In this document: one piece after another, positions 16,988-25,505 of the stretch
How the letters are laid out: each line of letters starts with the position of its first letter
How positions within the stretch are numbered: the stretch's first letter is position 1
Assembly: GCF_018129985.1 (NCBI RefSeq)
Contig: NZ_JAFCKT010000001.1
Location: forward strand, 682,001 to 746,000
Length of the DNA stretch: 64,000 nucleotides
Direction: 5' to 3'
From: Bradyrhizobium sp. SZCCT0148
GTDB taxonomy: Bacteria > Pseudomonadota > Alphaproteobacteria > Rhizobiales > Xanthobacteraceae
Program-made: the position numbers and the translations under genes
Notes under the pieces: model-generated
Told to the model about the DNA's origin: nothing
Seen by the model: only the letters and a program-made list of their open reading frames with translations
The model's database searches: none

Positions 16988-17937
16988 TGCCGGCAATCCA
17001 CCGCCGACAGGGCCGAGGTGAATGCAGCTCCCGGTCCGGCCAACGACGGATAGAGCTTGACCGAGAGATCGCGCGCCGCCGCCGGCGTGCGCGGTCCGAA
17101 GCCGAGCAGATAGAGCCCGTCCATGGTGATGAAGCTCTTGTTGGCCGCGACCGGCGTCAGGGCAAAGCCAGGATGGGAGTAGACCGCATCGGCCTGGAGC
17201 GAATCCTTGCCGCGCTCGATCGACAGCACGACGTCGGGCTTGGCCGCCACGATCGCCTCGTCTCCAATGGTCTTGTAGCCCTCGTAATCGTCGACGGCGT
17301 TGGTGGCGCCGGCGAGCTGGATGATCTCGTCGGCAGCTGTCTTGTGGCCGGCCGCCATGGCCCGCCCGTTCAGGAGCGACATGACGAACATCACCCGTAC
17401 TGGCTTCGTCACCTTGGCGCGCAACGCGCGGAGCTCCTTGAGATCGGCGCCGACGGCGGTCGCCAGGCACGCGGCCCGCGCGTCGACGCCCATGGCGTGG
17501 CCAACCAGTCTTATCCTCTCGATCAGGCCGTCCTCGGAGTAGGTGTCGGGCACCAGCACCAGCGGCACCTTCGCCGTCTCCAGGATGTCCATGGTCTCGC
17601 GCGGCCCCGAGCCCTGGATCGCCAGGATGAGGGTGGGGTTGAGGCCCAGCACGCCTTCGGCGGAGATCTGACGCATGTAGCCGACATTGGGTTTGTCGTG
17701 CAGCGCCGCTGCTGGATGGAGGCTCGTGGTGTCGATGCCGACGAGCCGGCTCTCCAGCCCGAGCGCATAGATGATCTCGGTGATGGCGCCGCCGATCGAG
17801 ACCGTACGCGCGACGTCGGTCACGGCGACGTCGCGATTGCGCGCGTCACGCACGGTGATACCGGCGGCGTGCGCGACTGTGGCAAGCGCGATCGTGCTGC
17901 AGACCAGGAGGCTTTTGAGGGTGCGGCAAAATGTCAT
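16984..17937 (-). CDS. hmuT: Haemin ABC transporter, periplasmic binding protein
   Basis: A 317-residue haem-binding protein with a signal peptide (residues 1-24, ending AHA-AG) and a class III periplasmic binding fold. It starts with VRDARNRDVAVTDVARTVS, then IYALGLESRLVGID and NVGYMRQISAEGVLGLNPTL, all standard for HmuT/BtuF-like proteins. The family's candidate haem ligand is a Tyr; Y87 in 'VGYMRQ' is in the expected region. It lies 6 bases after hemP and overlaps hmuU. Confidence 0.93.
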   Translation of the reverse strand: MTFCRTLKSLLVCSTIALATVAHAAGITVRDARNRDVAVTDVARTVSIGGAITEIIYALGLESRLVGIDTTSLHPAAALHDKPNVGYMRQISAEGVLGLNPTLILAIQGSGPRETMDILETAKVPLVLVPDTYSEDGLIERIRLVGHAMGVDARAACLATAVGADLKELRALRAKVTKPVRVMFVMSLLNGRAMAAGHKTAADEIIQLAGATNAVDDYEGYKTIGDEAIVAAKPDVVLSIERGKDSLQADAVYSHPGFALTPVAANKSFITMDGLYLLGFGPRTPAAARDLSVKLYPSLAGPGAAFTSALSAVDCRQ

Positions 17938-17943
17938 TGCAGG

Positions 17944-18150
17944 TTACTTCGTCAGGATCAGCTTGTTCTGCGAGGTCAAACGCAAGCGATAGGCATCCTC
18001 GCCATGCGCGATGATGATCTCGCGCTCGGCCGCAAACAGTTCGCGACTGTCGATCCGGCTCCCGCGCATGGTGAGCGTTCTCGTTGCCGCAGAACGGCTT
18101 GATGCCGGCCCCGCCGCGCTGCCGCCGCCGTCTCCTGATATTGCTGACAT
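17944..18150 (-). CDS. hmuP: Small haemin-uptake protein HemP/HmuP
   Basis: A 68-residue HemP-family protein. The conserved C-terminal region runs from LTMRGSRIDSRELF through REIIIAHGEDAYRLRLT to KLILTK, which is the whole diagnostic domain. In Bradyrhizobium HmuP is a regulatory protein needed with Irr for full hmuR expression; that is literature knowledge applied to this copy. ATG at 18150 gives the usual length; the frame is open upstream but that part is unlike the family. First gene of the hmuPTUV operon, divergent from hmuR across 262 bases. Confidence 0.9.
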   Translation of the reverse strand: MSAISGDGGGSAAGPASSRSAATRTLTMRGSRIDSRELFAAEREIIIAHGEDAYRLRLTSQNKLILTK

Positions 18151-18225
18151 GTTGGTGTGATGCGCTTTCAAAACTCTGGAGTGCTGCTCGTTTGTACAGG
18201 CGGCATGAAGCGCATTCCAACGGCC

Positions 18226-18250
18226 GCAATTTACAATCGATATAAATTGC
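18226..18250. promoter_or_regulatory. Inverted repeat in the hmuP-hmuR divergent promoter (candidate iron-control element)
   Basis: GCAATTTA and TAAATTGC are perfect 8-bp arms separated by 9 bases. The site is 75 bases from the hmuP start and 163 bases from hmuR. An iron control element bound by Irr is known from the region between the divergent hmuTUV and hmuR genes of Bradyrhizobium; whether this repeat is that element is an inference from symmetry and location. Confidence 0.6.
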
Positions 18251-18412
18251 AACCTTGCGACATTGACCGTCAGAGGGTTGCCACGTAACCAACTATGGCG
18301 GCGCGGCGACTTGCCCGCGTCTTGAGAAAATCAGCCAGCCAGTCGTTCGCGTTGCGAACGCACGCCAGCCAGAAGACCCAAAAATTAAAGTGAAGTGCAG
18401 GCTGGGGCTGAT

Positions 18413-20764
18413 ATGGCTGACGGGGCTAGGTATTCGCGCGCCTTGATTTTTGGCGCGTCCGTGGTTTCATTTGCAGCATTGACGACGCAGGGCGGTCTTG
18501 CGCAGACCGGATCGCGGCAAGCCGAACGCGCGTCGACGGAACGGCCGAAACAGACCAGGCGCAACCAGGCCAAGCCGCCGGTCGCGCAGCAGGCAACGCC
18601 GGAGGTCCTCAACGCCCGGGCCCAGGCCGGTGGCACGGTGCAGGTTCAGGCGCTCGACACCATCACCGCAGCCGCAACGAAGACCAAGGAGCGCGCCATC
18701 GACTCGCTCGCGCCCGTCAGCTCCATTTCTCTCGATCAGATCCAGGGAATTCAGCCGAACCGGCTGTCGGGCATCTTCTATGCGGTGCCCGGCGTGTCGT
18801 TCCAGGAGCGCGGCGATGATCCCGCGACCGTCATCAACATCCGCGGCCTGCAGGAGTTCGGGCGCGTTGCGGTGGTCGTCGATGGTGCGCGCCAGAACTA
18901 CCAACGCACCGGCCACAATGCGAGCGGCTCGTTCTTCCTCGATCCCGAACTGGTCGGCGGCGTCGACGTCGTGCGCGGTCCGACCGCGAACATCTACGGC
19001 TCCGGCGCGATCGGCGGTCTGGTCTCGTTTCGCACCAAGGACATCGACGACGTGCTGCGTCCCGGCGAGCGCTGGGGTGTCGATCTCTCCGGCTCCTACG
19101 GCTCCAACAACAATCGCGGCCTCGGCTCGGTCTTCGGAGGCGTGCGCGCGACCCCGGACGTCGATATCTTCGGTGGCGCGGTCTATCGTACCCAGGGCAA
19201 TTACAAGGACGGCAACGGCACCGAGATCGGCAACACCGGCAACCAGGTCGAGAGCGGCCTGATGAAGCTCACGGTGCGTCCCGCGCTCGGCCATGAGGTC
19301 AAGCTCGGCGCCATATTCCAGGACTATCAATACGATATCGGCCAGTTCAACAGAGGGCCCGTGGCGACGGCAGCCCAACGGGCGCTCTATCAGGGCTCAT
19401 CGGTCTACGCTTCCGATGCCAAGAACTACACCGGCACGATCACCTGGAATTATGCGCTGCCGAGCGACAACCTGTTCGACTGGCACATGTCGGTCTACGG
19501 CAACCGCGTCGACAACGACCAGACCAAGACCTACCACTATTCGACCTCCGGTGCGGCCCTGTGCGGCACCGGCAATTTCGGCAACAACATCTCCGGCTGC
19601 GTCGGCGACAAGCGCGGCTATGTCCTCAATACCTACGGCATCGACGCCAACAATACCACGCGGTTCAACGTCGGCGACTGGCGCAACGCCCTCACCGTGG
19701 GCTTCGACGCGTTCCAGGACGATGTGATCACGACCGACAGCCGCGGCAATTCCAACATCACCACGCCGAGCGGCATCCGCACCGTGTCAGGCGGATTCCT
19801 GCAATTGAAGCAGAACTACAGCACCTGGTTCGAGGCGGTGAGTGCGATCCGATACGATCGCTACGACCTGGAGTCGGGCAAGACCAACGGCAGCGGCGAC
19901 CGCTTCTCGCCGAAGATCACCCTCGGCGTCACGCCCGTTCCCGGCTTCCAGCCCTATGTGAGCTATGCCGAAGGCTATCGCGCCCCGTCGATCACCGAAA
20001 CCGTGATCTCCGGCGCGCATGCGACAGGCGGCGGACCGGCCTTCTTCCCCTGTCCCGATGGCACCGTCGGCCTGTTCTGCTTCCTGCCGAACCCGAACCT
20101 GCGTCCCGAGGTCGGCAAGAACAAAGAAGTCGGTTTCAATTTGAAGTACGACAACATCTTCTCGGCCTCGGACTCCTTCCGCGGCAAGATCAATCTGTTC
20201 CGCAACGACGTCAGCGACTATATCGACCTCGTCGCCTCGGCGCCGGTCGCGGTGCCGCCTTTCGGCTCGTTCAGTCAGTACTATCAGTACCAGAACATCG
20301 CGCAGGCCCGCATCCAGGGTTTTGAGGCGGAGACGATGTATGATGCCGGCAGTTGGTTCATCGGTGTCGCCGGCCATTACATCCAGGGCAAGAACGCCGT
20401 CACCAATGTCGGGCTCGCTACCATCACCCCGCGCAAGGTCGTCACGACCGGCGGTGTCCGCCTGCTCGATCGCAGTCTGATCCTGACGGCGCAATGGGCC
20501 TCGTACGGTGCCAACAATGACGTGCCCGCCGGCTATCTGCCGGCGACCGGCTACGAGCTTGTCAATCTGTACATGACCTACAACGCGACCAAGGACATCG
20601 TGTTCACGGCCTCGATCGACAATCTCCTGAACCAGTATTACCGGCCCTACGCCATTCCCGGCAGCTCGACCGACGGCACCACGCAGAACGACGTGCTGTG
20701 GTCGAGCCCCGGTCCGGGCAGGGTCTACAAGGCCGGCATGAAGATTCATTTTGGAGGTGCGTAG
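18413..20764 (+). CDS. hmuR: TonB-dependent haem receptor
   Basis: A 783-residue outer-membrane receptor. A signal sequence (ending GGLAQ) is followed by a linker, a plug domain (SISLDQIQGIQPNRLSGIFY, NIRGLQEFGRVAVVVDGARQ, VRGPTANIYGSGAIGG) and a 22-strand barrel. It carries the haem-receptor YRAP...NPNL pair (EGYRAPSITETVISGAHA and LPNPNLRPEVGKN), with a His between them that fits the known haem-ligand region. ATG at 18413 has GGGG six bases upstream; a GTG at 18395 has none. It heads the hmuR-hmuQ-hutX-exbBD-tonB run. A strong hairpin follows the gene. Confidence 0.95.
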   Translation: MADGARYSRALIFGASVVSFAALTTQGGLAQTGSRQAERASTERPKQTRRNQAKPPVAQQATPEVLNARAQAGGTVQVQALDTITAAATKTKERAIDSLAPVSSISLDQIQGIQPNRLSGIFYAVPGVSFQERGDDPATVINIRGLQEFGRVAVVVDGARQNYQRTGHNASGSFFLDPELVGGVDVVRGPTANIYGSGAIGGLVSFRTKDIDDVLRPGERWGVDLSGSYGSNNNRGLGSVFGGVRATPDVDIFGGAVYRTQGNYKDGNGTEIGNTGNQVESGLMKLTVRPALGHEVKLGAIFQDYQYDIGQFNRGPVATAAQRALYQGSSVYASDAKNYTGTITWNYALPSDNLFDWHMSVYGNRVDNDQTKTYHYSTSGAALCGTGNFGNNISGCVGDKRGYVLNTYGIDANNTTRFNVGDWRNALTVGFDAFQDDVITTDSRGNSNITTPSGIRTVSGGFLQLKQNYSTWFEAVSAIRYDRYDLESGKTNGSGDRFSPKITLGVTPVPGFQPYVSYAEGYRAPSITETVISGAHATGGGPAFFPCPDGTVGLFCFLPNPNLRPEVGKNKEVGFNLKYDNIFSASDSFRGKINLFRNDVSDYIDLVASAPVAVPPFGSFSQYYQYQNIAQARIQGFEAETMYDAGSWFIGVAGHYIQGKNAVTNVGLATITPRKVVTTGGVRLLDRSLILTAQWASYGANNDVPAGYLPATGYELVNLYMTYNATKDIVFTASIDNLLNQYYRPYAIPGSSTDGTTQNDVLWSSPGPGRVYKAGMKIHFGGA

Positions 20765-20796
20765 GCGAGGGCCCGCAACACCGCCAATCCCGCCCG

Positions 20797-20820
20797 GCCG
20801 CGCTGATGCTCCAGCGCGGC
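20797..20820 (+). terminator. Hairpin between hmuR and hmuQ
   Basis: GCCGCGCTG and CAGCGCGGC form a perfect 9-bp stem with a 6-base loop, 33 bases after the hmuR stop and 37 bases before hmuQ. No U tract follows, so it may be an mRNA-stability or attenuation element rather than a full terminator. Confidence 0.5.
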
Positions 20821-20857
20821 TTCGGCACGTTTCGTATAATCAGGAGGAGAGACTTTG

Positions 20858-21190
20858 ATGTTCATCGCCATGAATCGTTTCCAGGTGAAGAAGGGCGCGG
20901 AGACCGCGTTCGAAACCGTCTGGGCCACCCGCGAATCCTATCTCGGCAGCATGCCGGGCTTCATCGAGTTTCATCTGCTGAAGGGACCGGAGGCCGAGGA
21001 CCACACGCTCTATTCGTCGCACACGACCTGGGTCGACAAGGCAGCGTTCGAGGCCTGGACGCGCTCGGAGCAATTTCGTCGCGCCCATGCCCGCGCCGAT
21101 AATCAGACCGGCGAGAGCCTGTATCTCGGCCATCCCAAATTCGAAGGCTTTGAGGTGATCCAGAGCGAGCGCACGGCCGCGGCGGCCTGA
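20858..21190 (+). CDS. hmuQ: Haem-degrading monooxygenase, HmuQ-like
   Basis: A 110-residue protein of the ABM/IsdG fold that cleaves haem to release iron. It begins MFIAMNRFQVKKGAETAFET and has the conserved WATRESYLGSMPGFIEFHLL and YSSHTTWVDKAAFEAW stretches. Bradyrhizobium HmuQ was shown to degrade haem; the context, immediately after hmuR, matches. ATG at 20858 lies 10 bases after AGGAGG; a TTG three bases earlier is an alternative. The family's likely haem ligand is a His in the C-terminal half (HPKFEGF). Confidence 0.88.
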   Translation: MFIAMNRFQVKKGAETAFETVWATRESYLGSMPGFIEFHLLKGPEAEDHTLYSSHTTWVDKAAFEAWTRSEQFRRAHARADNQTGESLYLGHPKFEGFEVIQSERTAAAA

Positions 21191-21210
21191 GCGAAGACTA
21201 AGGAGAGAAC

Positions 21211-21720
21211 ATGCCGAGCACCGATCACGCCGACCTCAAGGCGCACATGGCCGACAATCCCGGCGCGGTGATCGAGGACGTCGCGCGCGAGCGCAACGTT
21301 ACCCCGCGCAGCGTGATCGAGGCGCTGCCATCCTCCATGGTGCGCATTGGCAGTGGTGAGCACTTCGCCGCCGCCATGCAGGACATCGCTGCGTGGGGCG
21401 AGGTCACGTTGATCGTTCACACCTATGATGCGATCTTCGAATTCACCGGCGCCATTCCCGCCGGTGAGATTGGGCGCGGCTATTTCAACCTGATGCAGCC
21501 GAAGGGCCTGCACGGCCATCTTCGTCACGAGCGCTGCGCAGGCGTCGCCTTCGTCGAGCGTCCGTTCATGGGGAAGTCGTCGGCCTTCGTCGCGTTCGTG
21601 AACACCGATGGCGGCATCATGTTCAAGGTGTTCGTCGGCCGCGACGAGACAAAGGCACTGCGGACGGATCAAATGGAGCGCTTCCGGCAGCTTGCGGGCC
21701 GGATCGCGCTCGCGCTGTAG
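21211..21720 (+). CDS. hutX: Haem-utilisation cytosolic carrier, HutX/HuvX family
   Basis: A 169-residue protein with a helical N-terminus (ADLKAHMADNPGAVIEDVAR) and the HutX core (SVIEALPSSMVRI, WGEVTLIVHTYDAIFEFTGA, YFNLMQPKGLHGHL). Members bind haem in the cytoplasm and pass it to degradation or storage. It follows hmuQ by 20 bases with a strong ribosome site (AAGGAG). ExbB begins 27 bases after it. The symbol follows family usage; in Bradyrhizobium a second haem oxygenase (HmuD) is encoded elsewhere. Confidence 0.8.
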   Translation: MPSTDHADLKAHMADNPGAVIEDVARERNVTPRSVIEALPSSMVRIGSGEHFAAAMQDIAAWGEVTLIVHTYDAIFEFTGAIPAGEIGRGYFNLMQPKGLHGHLRHERCAGVAFVERPFMGKSSAFVAFVNTDGGIMFKVFVGRDETKALRTDQMERFRQLAGRIALAL

Positions 21721-21747
21721 TTCGTTTCAACCCGTCGGGAGATCAGG

Positions 21748-22524
21748 ATGCAGAGCAAGTCCAGGCTTCGGCATGCGATCCTTACAATCGTCCTGCCGCT
21801 TGCGCCGACACAGGCCTTGGCGATTGACCAAGCCCTGCTGCCGCGCAATCTGTCGCCCTGGGGCATGTTCGCCGGCGCCGACATGATCGTGAAGACAGTG
21901 ATGGTCGGGCTCGCCGTCGCCTCGCTGGCGACATGGACGGTATGGCTCGCCAAGACCATCGAGCTGCGTCGCAAGGGCGCGCTCGCCTTGCGGCGGACAC
22001 GCGCGCTCGAAGGCAACATGACGTTGGCCGAGGCATCTGCGCGGGCCGGTGACGCGCACGACGCCGTCGCCCAGCTGATCCAGTCCTGCGCCAGGGAAGC
22101 CGAACTCTCCGGCGGCATCCTCGACGATGGCCTGCAGGAGCGGGTGGCGCTGCGGCTCGAGCGGGTCGAGGCGGCGATGTCCAGGCAGATCGCGCGCGGC
22201 ACCGGCGTGCTCGCGACCATCGGCGCCACTGCGCCCTTCGTCGGCCTGTTCGGGACCGTCTGGGGCATCATGAACGCCTTCATCGGCATCTCCGAGAGCC
22301 ACACCACAAGTCTTGCGGTGGTCGCGCCCGGCATCGCGGAGGCGCTGCTTGCCACTGCGCTCGGCCTCGTCGCGGCGATCCCGGCGGTCGTGATCTACAA
22401 TCACCTCGTCCGCAGCGTCGCCAGCTATCGCGCGCTGCTCGGCGACGCGTCGGCGCAGCTCATGTTGCTGGTCAGCCGCCAGCGCGACCACCGGGAATTC
22501 CGTCTGGCACGGGCGGCGGAGTAG
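21748..22524 (+). CDS. exbB: TonB-system biopolymer transport protein ExbB
   Basis: A 258-residue inner-membrane protein with three membrane helices and the MotA/TolQ/ExbB channel domain. The hallmark [20 protein letters not shown] block is at about residues 155-175 and [20 protein letters not shown] follows. Upstream is a short N-terminal Sec-type segment, as in the long ExbB type of alphaproteobacteria. It forms the motor with ExbD and TonB for HmuR. It is separated from exbD by three bases. Confidence 0.94.
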   Translation: MQSKSRLRHAILTIVLPLAPTQALAIDQALLPRNLSPWGMFAGADMIVKTVMVGLAVASLATWTVWLAKTIELRRKGALALRRTRALEGNMTLAEASARAGDAHDAVAQLIQSCAREAELSGGILDDGLQERVALRLERVEAAMSRQIARGTGVLATIGATAPFVGLFGTVWGIMNAFIGISESHTTSLAVVAPGIAEALLATALGLVAAIPAVVIYNHLVRSVASYRALLGDASAQLMLLVSRQRDHREFRLARAAE

Positions 22525-22527
22525 GCC

Positions 22528-22968
22528 ATGGGCGCAAAGCTCGGCGCATCGAAGCTCGGCTCGCGCGGCGACCCCAATGATCTCGACGTTACCCATGAGA
22601 TCAACGTCACGCCGTTCATCGACGTGATGCTGGTGCTGCTGATCATCTTCATGGTGGCGGCCCCTCTCGCCACCGTCGATATCGGCGTCGATCTGCCGGC
22701 CACCGCGGCCGAGCCTGCGCCGCGGCCCGACAAGCCGGTTTTCGTCACCGTCAAGCCGGACCTCTCCATCGCGGTCGGCGAAGACATCATCGCCCGCGAG
22801 GTGCTCGCCACCTCGCTCGATGCCGCCACCAAGGGCCGCAAGGACGAGCGGATCTATCTGCGCGCCGACAAGGTCGTCCCCTATGGCGACGTGATGGAAG
22901 TGATGAACACCTTGCGCAATGCGGGCTATCTCAAGGTCGCCCTCGTCGGCCTCGACGGACGCAGTTGA
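22528..22968 (+). CDS. exbD: TonB-system biopolymer transport protein ExbD
   Basis: A 146-residue protein with a single N-terminal membrane helix carrying the proton-relay Asp (INVTPFIDVMLVLLIIFMV) and a periplasmic domain with VFVTVKPDLSIAVGED and YLRADKVVPYGDVMEVMN. Start is 3 bases after exbB; its stop overlaps the tonB start (TGATG), so expression is coupled. Confidence 0.95.
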   Translation: MGAKLGASKLGSRGDPNDLDVTHEINVTPFIDVMLVLLIIFMVAAPLATVDIGVDLPATAAEPAPRPDKPVFVTVKPDLSIAVGEDIIAREVLATSLDAATKGRKDERIYLRADKVVPYGDVMEVMNTLRNAGYLKVALVGLDGRS

Positions 22969-23798
22969 TGAGCGCCAGCGTCTTCGCCCTTCACGAACCG
23001 CTTCGAGAGCGCGAAGCCGCGCGCTGGGGCCTCTCGGCGGCGGTGATCGTGTTGTTGCATCTGGCTGCCGCGCTGCTTGCGATGAATTGGATCAGGTCGC
23101 AACCGGAGCAGGGCGTCAGTCTGCCGGCAATCATGGTCGACATGGCACCGATGACCTCGGCGCCGCAGTCGACACAGGACGACGTTGCGCCGGGACCGGT
23201 GATGCAGGAGGCTGACGCCTCGCCGCCGGAGCCCGTGGAGCAGCAGATGGTCGAGGAGACCGTTGCTCCGACGCCGCCGCAGGAAAAGCCCGATGTCGTG
23301 GCGCCGCCGGAGCAGAAGCTTGAGCCGACCCCGGCCAAGCCGGAGCCCGCGAAGATCGTGCCGGTCGAAAAGCCGGCCCTTTTGAAGCCGAAGGTGGTCC
23401 GCCGCGAGGCCAAGAGACCGTCCGATGCGACGCCAGCGCCGCGCACCAGCGCAGCCCCGCGCGCCGAGCGCGAAGCGCCGCTGGCATCGGCCCAGAGCGC
23501 GGGCGCGGTGGCGTCGGCGGTCTTGTCCTACAATCAACGCGTCCGCGCACATCTTATGCGCTTTCACTCTTACCCAAGCGGTGGCGGCGGTCAGCGTGGC
23601 GTTGCCAGGCTGAGCTTTACCCTCAGCCGCAGCGGACAGGTCACGTCCAGCCGCATCGGCGGTTCGTCCGGCGTTCCCGCTTTCGATGCCCAGGCCATGT
23701 CGATGATTCGCCAAGCCTCGCCGTTTCCGCCGTTCCCGGACGAGCTCAATAACGGCGCGATGAGCTTTTCGATCCCGGTGGAGTTTACGGTGCGGTGA
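22968..23798 (+). CDS. tonB: Energy transducer TonB
   Basis: A 276-residue TonB. It has an N-terminal membrane helix with a His in it (AVIVLLHLAAALLAMNW), a long Pro/Lys/Glu-rich periplasmic spacer (about residues 75-170, for example PTPPQEKPDVVAPPEQK) and a C-terminal TonB domain (RVRAHLMRFHSYPSGGGGQR to IPVEFTVR). It supplies energy to HmuR and possibly other receptors. The ATG overlaps the exbD stop by one base. A palindromic repeat and a hairpin follow. Confidence 0.93.
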   Translation: MSASVFALHEPLREREAARWGLSAAVIVLLHLAAALLAMNWIRSQPEQGVSLPAIMVDMAPMTSAPQSTQDDVAPGPVMQEADASPPEPVEQQMVEETVAPTPPQEKPDVVAPPEQKLEPTPAKPEPAKIVPVEKPALLKPKVVRREAKRPSDATPAPRTSAAPRAEREAPLASAQSAGAVASAVLSYNQRVRAHLMRFHSYPSGGGGQRGVARLSFTLSRSGQVTSSRIGGSSGVPAFDAQAMSMIRQASPFPPFPDELNNGAMSFSIPVEFTVR

Positions 23799-23850
23799 CG
23801 TGGGTCCGTTTCCTCAAACTCATCGAGAGTGCGGAAATGGACTCTATCCT

Positions 23851-23930
23851 CGTCATTGCGAGCGCAGCGAAGCGATCCAGGCTTCCTCCGCGGAAAGATT
23901 ATGGATTGCTTCGCTGCGCTCGCAATGACG
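23851..23930. repeat. Palindromic intergenic repeat, 'CGTCATTGCGAG' family, copy 1
   Basis: Arms CGTCATTGCGAGCGCAGCGA and TCGCTGCGCTCGCAATGACG continue into AGCGATCCA / TGGATTGCT. The stem is essentially perfect over 23 bp. Another copy is at 29643-29728. It lies between tonB and the convergent 451-residue gene. Confidence 0.88.
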
Positions 23931-23960
23931 GAGGGTGAGGCGCCGACGTTGGTTCCAATC

Positions 23961-23983
23961 CTCTCCCCGCAGAGCGGGGAGAG
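23961..23983. terminator. Convergent terminator hairpin after tonB
   Basis: CTCTCCCCGC and GCGGGGAGAG form a perfect 10-bp stem with a 3-base loop, between tonB (stop 23798) and the minus-strand gene ending at 23999. No strong U tract is seen on either strand. Confidence 0.6.
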
Positions 23984-23998
23984 GGAGAGGAGCAGGCC

Positions 23999-25354
23999 TT
24001 ATTTCGCCTTCAGGAAGTCCGCGACCTCGAGCAGCATGAACTCGTCGTCGTCGGCTTTGTTGGGATCACGGCTGGAAGAGAACGGCAGATTGTTGTCGTT
24101 GCCGACGATGATGTGCGTGTCGTCGACGCGATCCACGTTCTCGATGGTGAAGAACGGGAAGGTGTAGACGCCGTCATTGAGCGGCTTCCTGGCCTTTTTG
24201 TCGGGATCCCTGATCTTCATGAGATCGATATAGCCGATCTTGCGCACGGGCTTGCCGACATTGGCGTCGTTGAGCTCGATCTTGTAGATGCGCTTGAACT
24301 TGGCGAGATCCGGAAAACAGTTCTCGCCGCGGGTGCCTTGCGGACAGGCTTTGTCGGCCGTGCCTTCGCCATTGTCGCGCTCGATGATGAGGCCGGAGGC
24401 TTGGTCGAGCATGTTGAAATCGCCGATGGCGTTGCCGTTCTGCTCGAACACATATTGCCAATAGCGGCCGGTGAACTTCTCGGCGGCGACGTCGAATTCG
24501 AGGATGCGGGAGGCTTCCTTGCCGTCGACCTTCTCCCAGTCCTTCTTCTCGGCATCCCACAGCGGCCCCTCGAGGAGGCCGTACAGGAACTTGCCGTCCT
24601 TGGAGGAGGCAAAGCCCTCATAGCCCTTGGAGCGGCGGAGGTTGACGTTGGTGTAGGTCGCACCCGGCGCGCCCGGCGTCGCCACCGCCCAATGATCCGG
24701 CGAGCGCACCGGCTTGCCGTCGGCAACCGTATCGAACACGCCGAGGATCTTGCCTAATTTGTCGGCCTTGAGGATGTAGGGGCCGAATTCGTCGCCGATC
24801 CAGAAGGTGTCGCCAATGATCTGGAAGCCTTCGGTGTCGAAGTCGGAGCCGGTGAGATAGCGCCTCTCGGTGTCCTCGTGGACGATGCGGAACGGGACCT
24901 TCTTGTCGGGATCGTGCAGGAAGATCGTTTCCAGCCGCTCGATCTTGCCGCCGGCCCAGTCCATCTTGTAGCGGTTCAGGTACAGCATCGAATCCGGCGA
25001 GTTGGCGCGCGCGCCCATGCCGTTGTCGGTGATGACCCAGAAGCTGCCGTCGGGCATGGTCTTGATGCCGGAATGGCCCTGCAGCGGCTGGCCCTTGAAC
25101 GGCAGCGACACGCCGGTCGCCCGCTCATAGGACTTGCCCATCACGGTGCCGAGCGCGTCGACCCGCTTGCCGGTGGTGTATTTGCCGGAGGTTTTGAGAT
25201 CGGCAGGGGCATCGGCGGGGGCTTCGATGAAGGTCGCGGCCGGCATTACCACGTGGCCGGCGAGCTTGGCGGGGAATTCACCCTCGCTCTGCGCGAGCGC
25301 GGAGCTCGCGGCGAGAATGACCGTTGCGACGGTGCTGAGAAAAGTCGCGCGCAT
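23999..25354 (-). CDS. Exported esterase-like/phytase-like beta-propeller protein
   Basis: A 451-residue protein with a Sec signal peptide (residues 1-22, SSALAQ-SEGEF) and the 'esterase-like activity of phytase' domain. Recognisable elements are HSGIKTMPDGSFWVITDNGM, FDTEGFQIIGDTFWIGDEFG, GYEGFASSKDGKFLYGLLEG and the C-terminal TIENVDRVDDTHIIVGNDNN. Such proteins are periplasmic or secreted and probably act on phosphate esters, though substrates are rarely known. ATG at 25354 has AGGAG six bases upstream. A single-gene unit. Confidence 0.85.
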   Translation of the reverse strand: MRATFLSTVATVILAASSALAQSEGEFPAKLAGHVVMPAATFIEAPADAPADLKTSGKYTTGKRVDALGTVMGKSYERATGVSLPFKGQPLQGHSGIKTMPDGSFWVITDNGMGARANSPDSMLYLNRYKMDWAGGKIERLETIFLHDPDKKVPFRIVHEDTERRYLTGSDFDTEGFQIIGDTFWIGDEFGPYILKADKLGKILGVFDTVADGKPVRSPDHWAVATPGAPGATYTNVNLRRSKGYEGFASSKDGKFLYGLLEGPLWDAEKKDWEKVDGKEASRILEFDVAAEKFTGRYWQYVFEQNGNAIGDFNMLDQASGLIIERDNGEGTADKACPQGTRGENCFPDLAKFKRIYKIELNDANVGKPVRKIGYIDLMKIRDPDKKARKPLNDGVYTFPFFTIENVDRVDDTHIIVGNDNNLPFSSSRDPNKADDDEFMLLEVADFLKAK

Positions 25355-25505
25355 GTGCGTCTCCTGTTGGCGGACGCACGCCTTATGCGGATTGCGTGTT
25401 GCAGTATTGTGAAACCGGGCCAAACGCCGCAGCGCTCTTTGGCACTCCCTTGGAATCCGTCGAAGCCGCCGCGTCCGTGGCGACCTCGCGTGATCCGGTC
25501 AAAGC

